A stretch of 64,000 bases of DNA. Origin: Sphingomonas palmae (GTDB lineage Bacteria; Pseudomonadota; Alphaproteobacteria; Sphingomonadales; Sphingomonadaceae). Position 1 is the first letter of the stretch; every line of letters begins with the position of its first letter. The translations under genes and the position numbers were made by a program. Location: positions 434,001-498,000 of the forward strand of contig NZ_FNZZ01000001.1 of assembly GCF_900109565.1 (NCBI RefSeq), in the 5' to 3' direction. Under the pieces are notes generated by a model that made no database searches, was not told the origin of the DNA, and saw only the letters and a program-made list of their open reading frames with translations. Positions 57,231-64,000 of this stretch are shown piece by piece.

Positions 57231-58174
57231 TCCCGCGTCGTCTTCTCGCTGCCACCCTCGCCTGCGCCATCACAGGAAGCGCGCTGACCATGCCGGACCC
57301 GACCCAGGCGGCCCCAGCCGCGTTCAAACCGCTGACCTGGGACGATCTGACTAAGCGCCCGCGCCCCTCCCCCGATGCGACCGTCAGCTACGGCGATGGC
57401 CAAATGCAGAAGATCGACGTCTGGCTGCCGCGGGGAAAAGGCCCGTTCCCGACTGTGCTGATGGTCCACGGCGGCTGCTGGACCACCGCCATCGCCGACC
57501 GCACGCTGATGAACTGGGTCGCCGACGATCTGCGTCGATCGGGCGTCGCTGTGTGGAACATCGACTATCGCGGCGTCGATCGTGCGGGTGGCGGCTACCC
57601 GGGTACCTTCAGCGATGCTGCCAAGGCCGCGGATCAACTCCTTGTCTCGGCGCCGAAATTCCACCTCGATACGAAGCGGATCGTCGCGGTCGGCCATTCC
57701 GCGGGTGGTCACCTTGCTCTGTGGCTGGCGGCACGTGGCCGGCTGCCGAAGGGCAGCCCTTTGTGGAGCGCCCATCCGCTGCCGATCACGCACGTCACCA
57801 GCCTGGGCGGGCTGCCTAACCTTGAGGCGACCGCGAAAAGTCCCGACAACGGGTGCGGAACCACCGTTGTCACGAAGCTCGTCGGCACCGGCCGCACCGA
57901 TCCCTACGCCGACACGTCGGTGCCTCGGCTGCTGCCACTCGGCGTCGCGCAAGATCTGGTGAACGGGCGTGAGGACAGAATCATCCCGTTCCGGTTCGCC
58001 ACCGATTATGTCGCGCGAGCACGCTCGGCGGGCGACCACGTCACCCTCCACACTGTGCCGAACACCGGGCATGTCGAACTCGTCACGCCGGATACCGCGG
58101 CTTGGCGGCAAGCCAAGCGCCTGCTGCTCGAACAACTCGGTGTCCCCGATCGACAGCTCGACACGGCGCGCTGA
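57227..58174 (+). CDS. exported alpha/beta-hydrolase esterase
   Basis: A 315-residue protein with a probable signal peptide (about residues 1-29) and an alpha/beta-hydrolase fold. HGGCW (81-85) forms the oxyanion hole as in BD-FAE/hormone-sensitive-lipase relatives; the nucleophile Ser158 is in GHSAGGHLALWLA. The likely acid Asp is in GREDRIIPFRFA and the His in NTGHVELVTP. It is coupled to the VirJ-like gene by an ATGA overlap, suggesting joint periplasmic ester hydrolysis. Substrate unknown. Confidence 0.85.
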   Translation: MIPRRLLAATLACAITGSALTMPDPTQAAPAAFKPLTWDDLTKRPRPSPDATVSYGDGQMQKIDVWLPRGKGPFPTVLMVHGGCWTTAIADRTLMNWVADDLRRSGVAVWNIDYRGVDRAGGGYPGTFSDAAKAADQLLVSAPKFHLDTKRIVAVGHSAGGHLALWLAARGRLPKGSPLWSAHPLPITHVTSLGGLPNLEATAKSPDNGCGTTVVTKLVGTGRTDPYADTSVPRLLPLGVAQDLVNGREDRIIPFRFATDYVARARSAGDHVTLHTVPNTGHVELVTPDTAAWRQAKRLLLEQLGVPDRQLDTAR

Positions 58175-58303
58175 TCGCCGCGCCGCAGCACAAGCCCTTT
58201 TCGCAAGCTCGGCTTTCCCCTATAGCGCCGCACATCATCGCCCCGGTTGCGCGACAACAGGTCCGCGCTCCCGGGGCGTCCTTATTTCGCGAAAGGGCGA
58301 TCG

Positions 58304-59083
58304 ATGGCGCGCAGGCGGCAGATCTACGAAGGCAAGGCCAAGATCCTGTACGAGGGTCCTGAACCGGGCACGCTGATCCAATATTTCAAGGACGACGCCA
58401 CCGCCTTCAACGCGCAGAAGAAGGGCACGATCAACGGGAAGGGCGTGCTCAACAATCGCATCAGCGAGCACATCTACACGCTCCTTGGCCATATCGGCGT
58501 ACCGACGCACTTCATACGCCGTCTCAACATGCGCGAGCAACTCATCCGGCAGGTTGAGATCGTGCCGGTCGAGGTGATGGTCCGAAACGTCGCTGCCGGT
58601 TCGCTGTCCAAGCGGCTCGGGATCGAGGAAGGCGTTCAGCTTCCCCGCACGATCATCGAATATGCCTACAAGTCGGACGAGCTCGGCGATCCGATGATCA
58701 CCGACGAACATATCGCGGCGTTCGGGTGGGCAAGCCAGGAGGAGATGCACGACATCGCCGATCTGGCGATCCGCGTGAACGACTTTCTGTGCGGTCTGTT
58801 CGCCGGCGTCGGCATCCGGCTGGTTGACTTCAAGCTCGAGTTCGGCCGCATCTGGGATAACGACTACAGCCGGATCATCCTGGCGGACGAGATCAGCCCC
58901 GATTGCTGTCGCTTGTGGGACATGGAAAGCGACGAGAAGCTCGACAAGGATCGCTTCCGCCGCGATCTTGGCGGCGAGGTCGAGGCTTATCAGGAGGTTG
59001 CGCGTCGGCTTGGCCTATTGCCCGAAGGTAGCGAGAACGCCGTGCTTGACATGGAGACGCACCGCAAGAAGCGCGGCAAGTAA
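58304..59083 (+). CDS. purC: phosphoribosylaminoimidazole-succinocarboxamide synthase
   Basis: A 259-residue SAICAR synthetase, joining aspartate to CAIR with ATP in de novo purine synthesis. Family stretches are [34 protein letters not shown], the [22 protein letters not shown] segment, [18 protein letters not shown], and [16 protein letters not shown] ([10 protein letters not shown] here). ATG 58304 follows GAAAGGG by seven bases; an earlier GTG adds an unsupported extension. First of a purC-purS-purQ run. Confidence 0.97.
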   Translation: MARRRQIYEGKAKILYEGPEPGTLIQYFKDDATAFNAQKKGTINGKGVLNNRISEHIYTLLGHIGVPTHFIRRLNMREQLIRQVEIVPVEVMVRNVAAGSLSKRLGIEEGVQLPRTIIEYAYKSDELGDPMITDEHIAAFGWASQEEMHDIADLAIRVNDFLCGLFAGVGIRLVDFKLEFGRIWDNDYSRIILADEISPDCCRLWDMESDEKLDKDRFRRDLGGEVEAYQEVARRLGLLPEGSENAVLDMETHRKKRGK

Positions 59084-59155
59084 CAACTGCGCCAGCCCCG
59101 CCAGGGCATGCGAAAACCTTGCTCCTCATCGAGCATCACGGCATAGGCGACGCCC

Positions 59156-59386
59156 ATGAAGCTTACCATTCACGTCACGCTGAAACCGGGTGTTCTCGAC
59201 CCGCAGGGCAAGGCCATCGAGCACGCGCTCTCCGGTCTGGGCTTCGAAGGAGTTCACGGCGCGCGTGTCGGCAAGCTGATCGAGCTGGATGTCGATGAGG
59301 GCACCAGCGATGCGGACCTTGATGCGATGTGCCGCAAGCTGCTCGCCAATACCGTGATCGAGAACTACCGGATCCAACGCGCATGA
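59156..59386 (+). CDS. purS: FGAM synthase subunit PurS
   Basis: A 76-residue small subunit of the three-part phosphoribosylformylglycinamidine synthase (PurS-PurQ-PurL), which converts FGAR to FGAM. The sequence [37 protein letters not shown] is typical. Its stop overlaps the purQ start (ATGA). PurL is not in the window, as it is often elsewhere. Confidence 0.96.
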   Translation: MKLTIHVTLKPGVLDPQGKAIEHALSGLGFEGVHGARVGKLIELDVDEGTSDADLDAMCRKLLANTVIENYRIQRA

Positions 59387-60048
59387 AGAGCGCCGTGGTC
59401 GTCTTTCCCGGCTCCAATTGCGACCGCGACATCGCCGTCGCGCTGGAGCAGGTGACGGGCACCAGACCGGTGATGGTGTGGCACCGCGACACCACTCTGC
59501 CCGATGACATCGCGCTGGTGGCGGTGCCGGGCGGCTTCTCCTACGGCGACTACCTCCGCTCGGGCGCGATCGCGGCACGGTCTCCGATCATGCGCGACGT
59601 GGTCGACCGTGCGGGCAAGGGGTTACCGGTGCTCGGCATCTGCAACGGCTTTCAGGTACTGACCGAAGCCGGGTTGCTGCCGGGCGCGCTGATGCGCAAC
59701 GCCGGGCTCGACTTCGTCTGCCGTGACGTGGCGTTGACGGCTAACGAAACGCGTTCGATGTTCACCAACGGCTATTCCGCTGGGGAAACGATACGGATTC
59801 CCGTCGCGCATCACGACGGCAATTACGTCGCGGATGTCGAAACGCTCGACCGACTGGAAGGCGAAGGCCAGGTTGCTTTCCGCTACGCCGAGCCGGTCAA
59901 CGGCAGCGCGCGCGATATCGCCGGCCTCGTCAATGCGGACGGCAACGTGCTCGGCATGATGCCGCACCCGGAGCGCCGGATCGAACCCGCGCATGGCGGC
60001 ACCGACGGTCGTCGCCTGTTCGAAGGATTGCTCGAACGCGTGGCCTGA
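59383..60048 (+). CDS. purQ: FGAM synthase, glutamine amidotransferase subunit PurQ
   Basis: A 221-residue class I glutaminase that supplies ammonia for FGAM synthesis. It has [11 protein letters not shown] at the N-terminus, [10 protein letters not shown], the nucleophilic Cys in [10 protein letters not shown] and the His/Glu pair in [11 protein letters not shown] 59383 overlaps the purS stop and is preferred to an upstream start. It is convergent with the following transporter gene, 24 bases away. Confidence 0.96.
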   Translation: MKSAVVVFPGSNCDRDIAVALEQVTGTRPVMVWHRDTTLPDDIALVAVPGGFSYGDYLRSGAIAARSPIMRDVVDRAGKGLPVLGICNGFQVLTEAGLLPGALMRNAGLDFVCRDVALTANETRSMFTNGYSAGETIRIPVAHHDGNYVADVETLDRLEGEGQVAFRYAEPVNGSARDIAGLVNADGNVLGMMPHPERRIEPAHGGTDGRRLFEGLLERVA

Positions 60049-60072
60049 CGCGCAGCAGCGTCGAGCACAGCC

Positions 60073-60834
60073 CTATACGCGTGCGCGGAAGGGTGAGAAG
60101 TCGGTGCGCTGATCAAACACGTCGACGCCCTCGGCGCGCTTCAGCCCGTCGACGACCGCGTAGGTGACGGGCGTGAGCAGCACCTCCCACGCCACCTTCA
60201 ATGCCCATTGTGTGAACAGAACCGTGACGACCAGCCGGCCGGTCCATCCGGTCGCGCCAAGGAACGCCAGCGGGTAGAAAATCAGACTGTCGACCGCCTG
60301 TCCCGCAACGGTTGATCCGATCGTCCGCATCCACAGGTGCCGCCCGCCGCTCCATACCTTCATGCGCGCGAGCACGTACGAGTTGACGAACTCGCCCGCC
60401 CAGAACGCGCACATGCTCGCGAAGACGATCCGGGGCACCTGCCCGAACACTGTCTCGTATGCCGTCTGGTTGGTCCAATCGGGTGCGGGCGGCAGCGCGA
60501 CCACGACCCAGGCCATGAACGCCATGAACACCGTCGCCACGAACCCGGCCCATATGACGCGGCGTGCGCGTGCGTATCCGTAAACCTCCGTCAGCACGTC
60601 GCCGAGCACATAACTGACGGGGAAGAACAGTATCCCTGCGCCGAACGGCCACGCACCGACGACCGGCAGCGTCACCACCGCGACCTTACCTGCACCCAGT
60701 ACATTCGACAACAGCAGGATCGCGACGAACGCGGCCATGACGAAGTCGTAGTAGCGCAGCGATCGTCCGGCCAGTGCATCGGCTTCCACGACTGCGAGTG
60801 GCGCGTCTGATGGACGCGATGCTGGCTGGGTCAT
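60073..60834 (-). CDS. queuosine precursor transporter, YhhQ family
   Basis: A 253-residue membrane protein with about six helices (first from residue 30, YDFVMAAFVAILLLSNVLGAGKVAVV). The segment FPVSYVLGDVLTEVYGYARARRVIWAGF and the FASMCAFWAGEFVNSYVLARMKVWSGG stretch are signatures of the YhhQ/QueT vitamin-like precursor family, which takes up queuosine precursors. ATG 60834 is used; the frame is open 12 codons further. I found no preQ1 riboswitch-like element in the 60 bases upstream, so regulation is unknown. Confidence 0.92.
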   Translation of the reverse strand: MTQPASRPSDAPLAVVEADALAGRSLRYYDFVMAAFVAILLLSNVLGAGKVAVVTLPVVGAWPFGAGILFFPVSYVLGDVLTEVYGYARARRVIWAGFVATVFMAFMAWVVVALPPAPDWTNQTAYETVFGQVPRIVFASMCAFWAGEFVNSYVLARMKVWSGGRHLWMRTIGSTVAGQAVDSLIFYPLAFLGATGWTGRLVVTVLFTQWALKVAWEVLLTPVTYAVVDGLKRAEGVDVFDQRTDFSPFRARV

Positions 60835-60894
60835 GACAGTTTTATACGCGACAGTTTCGCGCACTCGCAATCCGCGCTAATCGACTTCCTGCGC

Positions 60895-60971
60895 GCGCCC
60901 GTAGCTCAGTTGGATAGAGCACGAGCCTTCTAAGCTTGGGGCCGCTGGTTCGAATCCAGCCGGGCGCGCCA
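60895..60971 (+). tRNA. tRNA-Arg (anticodon TCT)
   Basis: A 77-base tRNA including an encoded CCA end (60969-60971). The seven-base acceptor arms GCGCCCG (60895-60901) and CGGGCGC (60961-60967) pair perfectly. The anticodon loop CTTCTAA gives anticodon TCT, reading AGA (rare in GC-rich genomes). The T arm contains GGTTCGAATCC. Nothing in the downstream 500 bases suggests an integrated element at this tRNA. Confidence 0.95.
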
Positions 60972-61136
60972 CTGGATTGTGCTGGGTGAAACCGATCGTC
61001 GGCTGCCGAGCAGCAAACCGCTGGTGGTCATTACCAGTCGCCGGACAAATGAACCCTGTACGCACCAGTGGCGTTGACCATGCTAGTTTTATCCTTCCGG
61101 CGTGACGTACTGGCGTCGGAATTGGCTGAGTGGACG

Positions 61137-61931
61137 ATGAAAACACGCGCGAACATCGCCAGCATGCTTTTTTGTGCAGCAGCGTTCGCGCTGTCCGGTT
61201 GCACCACGCAACAGGCGTCGATCCAACCACCGCCGGTAGTTGCCACGCTGCCCCCTCCGCCCGCGGTGCCGCCGGTCATGCCCGCCGGTGGCTATATCGG
61301 CATGAAAAGCCCGACCAAGCGCGCGGACGGTCGCTACTTCACGCCCAATCTCGACAACACCGACCAGGCGGCCGTCTGGCACTTGCGCAATGCCTTGAAC
61401 GTCGCGGCGCTCGGCTGCGATCAGGCGGGGGGAGGTGTGCTCGCACCGTATAACGAGTGGCTTCAAACCCACGCCACCGTGATCGACCGCTACTACCAAG
61501 CCTTGCTTCGCGAATGGCAGGCGGCAGGTTGGTGGGACTGGCAACGTGTTTATGATGACAATCAGACGCGTATCTACAACTTCTACGCGCAGCCTGCGAT
61601 CAGGACTGCCTTCTGCGCGGCGGCGCGCAAAGAGGTTGTGCAGGTCGGTCAAGTGGCGGATGACGATCTGCCCACCTTCGCGCGTGCGGCCCTGCTCCGG
61701 CTCGATCGTCCGTTCGTCGATTTTTTCGCGGCCTATGATGCTTGGCGCAATTATTATGATCCGGCGCCGCCACCTCTGGTGAAGACGATCGACATACCCG
61801 CGGTAGCGCCCTCACCTACTGCTGCAACGGCGCAGCTAGACGGCACCTCAGCGACGCTTGAGCCGCCGGCATCTTCAGAGCCAGAGGTCGGAGCTGCTCC
61901 CGTCTCGGCAGCGGTCGAACCACAATCCTAG
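61137..61931 (+). CDS. outer-membrane-type lipoprotein, function unknown
   Basis: A 264-residue protein with a lipoprotein signal (FALSGC lipobox, Cys near residue 21), a short Pro/Val-rich linker, a helical domain (about 60-190) with ALNVAALGC, WLQTHATVIDRYYQALLREWQAAGWW and RTAFCAAARKEV, and an acidic low-complexity C-terminus. The two conserved-looking Cys (GC and FC) may form a disulfide. The layout matches sphingomonad hypothetical lipoproteins, but no function is known. A weak EcfG-like pattern (TGAAC-N17-CGTT, 61050-61075) lies upstream. Confidence 0.7.
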   Translation: MKTRANIASMLFCAAAFALSGCTTQQASIQPPPVVATLPPPPAVPPVMPAGGYIGMKSPTKRADGRYFTPNLDNTDQAAVWHLRNALNVAALGCDQAGGGVLAPYNEWLQTHATVIDRYYQALLREWQAAGWWDWQRVYDDNQTRIYNFYAQPAIRTAFCAAARKEVVQVGQVADDDLPTFARAALLRLDRPFVDFFAAYDAWRNYYDPAPPPLVKTIDIPAVAPSPTAATAQLDGTSATLEPPASSEPEVGAAPVSAAVEPQS

Positions 61932-62026
61932 CGGAGTTGTCGAGGATCGTCGGTTCGATAACCTGTCATGGATGCGCTAAGCAGGAATGACCGTTGTGTC
62001 GCCGCCACGAGTGTAACGACACGCGA

Positions 62027-62629
62027 TTAGCCGAGAAGGCCGATGATGCGGTCACCCAATCGTTCGGCCTCACCGCGATCGTGCGTGACGAGCAGGATAG
62101 GCAATCGGGTGGCGTGCCGAATGGTCGCGACAGCGTTCATGGCATCGCCGCGACGCGCTGCGTCGAGCGAGGCGAGCGGCTCGTCGAGCAGCAGGAAGTC
62201 TGGTTTGCTCAACAACGCGCGGCCGATCGCAACGCGCTTCGCCTCACCGCCCGAAAGGCTCCGCGGCCATCGATCGAGCAGGTGAGCAATGTCGAGAAGA
62301 TTCGCAATTTCTGTGACTTGACGAGTGTCGCTTCCACCATAACGCAGGTTATCTTGGACACGTTTGTGCGGGAATAGTCGAGCGTCCTGAAAAACGTAGC
62401 CCGCGCGGCGCTGCTCCGGAGCAAGGTTGATCCCAGCGTCTGCGTCGAACAAGGTGCGGCCCCCCACCCGAATATGGCCGCGGTCAGGTGTGACCAGGCC
62501 GGCGATCATGTCGAGCATGCTTGTCTTGCCGGCACCTGATGGCGCGAACAGCACGGTGACGCCACCGGGGACGGCGAAGCGTGCAGCGATCTGCCCGCCG
62601 CGGCCGGTTACGTTGACGTCAAAGGACAT
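62027..62629 (-). CDS. modC: molybdate ABC transporter ATP-binding protein, short form
   Basis: A 200-residue ABC ATPase. The Walker A is APSGAGKTS (first Gly replaced by Ala), followed by the Q-loop YVFQDARLFPH, signature LSGGEAKRV, Walker B FLLLDEPLA and the H-loop VTHD. At 200 residues it holds the nucleotide-binding domain only; the C-terminal TOBE/molybdate-sensing domain of E. coli ModC (about 350 residues) is missing. It overlaps modB by 11 bases and ends the minus-strand modABC operon. Confidence 0.9.
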   Translation of the reverse strand: MSFDVNVTGRGGQIAARFAVPGGVTVLFAPSGAGKTSMLDMIAGLVTPDRGHIRVGGRTLFDADAGINLAPEQRRAGYVFQDARLFPHKRVQDNLRYGGSDTRQVTEIANLLDIAHLLDRWPRSLSGGEAKRVAIGRALLSKPDFLLLDEPLASLDAARRGDAMNAVATIRHATRLPILLVTHDRGEAERLGDRIIGLLG

Positions 62630-63317
62630 GCATTCCCCTGCCCGCGCGGCGCACCAACGCGTCCGATGCGATCAGCGCGCCGAGCGACAGCGCGACCGAG
62701 ATACCGGCCAGCCGCCACACCTGCTGCTCGCCTCCGGGTTGCTGGAGCGCGGCGTAGATGGCGAGCGGCAGCGTTTGCGTTTCGCCGGGCACGTTACTGA
62801 CGAAGGTGACCGTCGCGCCGAACTCCCCGATCGAGCGCGCGAAGCCGAGGACGGCCGCGGCCAAGACGCCGGGCAGTGCGAGCGGCAGCGTGATCGTGGC
62901 GTAAGTGCGCCACCGCGACGCGCCGAGCGTTCGCGCTGCCTGTTCCAGCCGCTGATCGACCGCCTCGATCGAGAGCCGCATCGCTCGCACCATCAGCGGC
63001 AATGCCATGACCGCCGCCGCGATCGTCGCGCCGGTCCAGCGAAACAACACGCTGACACCGAAACAATCCTCGAGCACGGACCCGATCGGTCCGGCCGGCG
63101 CGAAGGCCAGCAGCAGCATCCAGCCCGTCACCACGGGCGGCACGACGAGCGGCAGATGCACGATGCCATCCAGCAGCACCTTGCCTGGGAAGTGCCACCG
63201 CGCAAGAATCCAGGCGAGCAAGAAGGCAAAGGGCAGGCACGCGAGCGTCGCGGTGCCGCCGATCAGGAGCGACAGGCGTACGATCCCGCCGAGCTCACCT
63301 GCTGCGAAGTCAGTCAC
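62619..63317 (-). CDS. modB: molybdate ABC transporter permease
   Basis: A 232-residue inner-membrane permease with about five helices. The EAA-type loop is EQAARTLGASRWRTYATITLPLALPGVLAAAVLGFARSIGEFGA, where ModC docks, and LPLVVPPVVTGWMLL is the typical ModB/CysT N-terminal stretch. Its GTG start overlaps the modA stop (GTGA), and it overlaps modC by 11 bases. Confidence 0.94.
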   Translation of the reverse strand: MTDFAAGELGGIVRLSLLIGGTATLACLPFAFLLAWILARWHFPGKVLLDGIVHLPLVVPPVVTGWMLLLAFAPAGPIGSVLEDCFGVSVLFRWTGATIAAAVMALPLMVRAMRLSIEAVDQRLEQAARTLGASRWRTYATITLPLALPGVLAAAVLGFARSIGEFGATVTFVSNVPGETQTLPLAIYAALQQPGGEQQVWRLAGISVALSLGALIASDALVRRAGRGMHVL

Positions 63318-64000
63318 CGCGTCGCGAAACCACGCCGCGCGAGGATGGCCTGCCCAGCTGGGGAGAGCAGAAAACGACGGAACTGCTCGCCTTCCATGTT
63401 CCTCGACCGGGCCACTCGCGCGATCGGGTAGATGATCGGCGCGTGACTGTTCGGCGGGAACACGCCAGCCAATCGGACCTTAGCCGAGGCGCGCGCGTCG
63501 GTCGCGTAGACGATGCCGAAGGGCGCTGCGCCGCGCTCGACCAGCGCGAGCGCGGCGCGCACGTTCTCGGCTCTGACGACATGCGGCTGAACGATCGCCC
63601 ACGCGCCCATGTGGGTCAGTGCCTGTTGTCCATAGCGGCCGGCGGGCACCGCGCTCGGATCGGCCATCGCCAGCGGTCCGGCAGCCAGCACACGCGCGAG
63701 CGCTTCGCCACGCAAACCGCCGAGCGAGCGGCCTCCCGCCTGTCCCACGACGACCAGCCGCCCCCGCGCGAGCACCGTGCGCGAACCCGGTGCGATCAGA
63801 TGGCGGCGTTGCAGTTGATCCATCCACTCGCTGTCGGCGGACACGAACAGGTCGGCGGGTGCGCCGGCTTCGATCTGCCGTGCAAGCGCCGACGAGGCGG
63901 CAAAAGCCAGCACCGGCCGCGGGTGGCCAGCGCGCGCCCAAGCATCCGCCGCATCAATCATCGCTTCCTGCATGCTAGCGGCGGCAAGCACGATCGGAGC
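63314..64000 (-). CDS. modA: molybdate-binding periplasmic protein, N-terminus outside the window
   Basis: The binding protein of the ModABC importer. The frame is open to the window edge, and about 228 residues are visible. Characteristic parts are LAAASMQEAM at the start of the visible frame, FAASSALARQIEAGAPADLFVSAD (anion-binding Ser residues in ASSALARQIEAGAP), and DPSAVPAGRYGQQAL. The missing piece should be the signal peptide and a few residues. It leads the operon modA-modB-modC, with GTGA coupling to modB. Confidence 0.92.
   Translation of the reverse strand, partial: APIVLAAASMQEAMIDAADAWARAGHPRPVLAFAASSALARQIEAGAPADLFVSADSEWMDQLQRRHLIAPGSRTVLARGRLVVVGQAGGRSLGGLRGEALARVLAAGPLAMADPSAVPAGRYGQQALTHMGAWAIVQPHVVRAENVRAALALVERGAAPFGIVYATDARASAKVRLAGVFPPNSHAPIIYPIARVARSRNMEGEQFRRFLLSPAGQAILARRGFATR

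Noticed and set aside
60835..60894. PreQ1 riboswitch before the queuosine-precursor transporter
   Set aside because: The short leader shows no recognisable preQ1 aptamer (no C-rich loop with the adjoining A-rich tail before the start).
60895..61136. Integration site at tRNA-Arg
   Set aside because: No repeat of the tRNA 3' end, integrase or composition shift is visible downstream; the following gene is ordinary.

Overview
The window is high-GC DNA from an alphaproteobacterium, most likely of the Sphingomonadaceae (Sphingomonas or a close relative). The reasons are the Caulobacter/Sphingomonas-style gene neighbourhoods (eno-ftsB; tonB-exbB-exbD-exbD), the abundant TonB-receptor and acyl-CoA catabolic genes, a short class I IlvC, DUF4170/DUF3618/DUF1285 proteins, and promoter-like GGAAC-N16-(C/G)GTT elements that resemble those of the alphaproteobacterial general stress sigma factor EcfG. 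This assignment is an inference; the window contains no rRNA. I see no insertion sequence, prophage or CRISPR array.

Layout. 1-5.6 kb: the 3' part of aroB, a serine-triad alpha/beta hydrolase behind an EcfG-like promoter, ftsB and eno on the minus strand, then a stress-type cluster of small membrane-associated proteins (YqjD/YqjE-like, DUF3618) and a DUF4170 protein. 5.8-11.6 kb: greA and the carbamoyl-phosphate synthase genes carA and carB. These two are separated by a low-GC orphan gene for a tail-anchored-looking protein, which is translationally meshed with both. 11.7-21.4 kb: yqeY, serB, miaA, ilvB-ilvN-ilvC, a TonB-like protein, YceI, a BLUF photoreceptor and leuA. leuA has a Leu-codon-rich leader peptide overlapping a large hairpin.

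21.5-40.3 kb is the accessory, catabolic part: a catalase-like protein, then a lipid/acyl-CoA degradation island. The left half (two SDRs, an APH-family kinase, a Zn-alcohol dehydrogenase, an ACAD11-type dehydrogenase) faces a tandem-HTH TetR regulator. The right half has an AraC regulator, a spinster-type MFS transporter, a large TonB-dependent receptor, a pair of acyl-CoA dehydrogenases that look like the two subunits of a heteromer, another SDR, an acyl-CoA ligase and a thioesterase. Together they suggest uptake, CoA activation, dehydrogenation and 4-hydroxyacyl processing of a hydrophobic acid; the substrate cannot be read from sequence.

40.4-48 kb: an EF-hand protein with an adjoining two-component system, dcd, a small TPR-like secreted protein whose promoter carries three spaced repeats, and the tonB-exbB-exbD-exbD energy-transduction operon that would power the receptor. 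48-58 kb: housekeeping and signalling genes (folB, GNAT, DUF1285, Nudix CoA pyrophosphatase, CCA-adding enzyme, GGDEF-EAL protein, parC, a VirJ/AcvB-like hydrolase and an esterase). 58-64 kb: purC-purS-purQ, a queuosine-precursor transporter, tRNA-Arg(TCT), a lipoprotein, and a molybdate ABC transporter modA(partial)-modB-modC.
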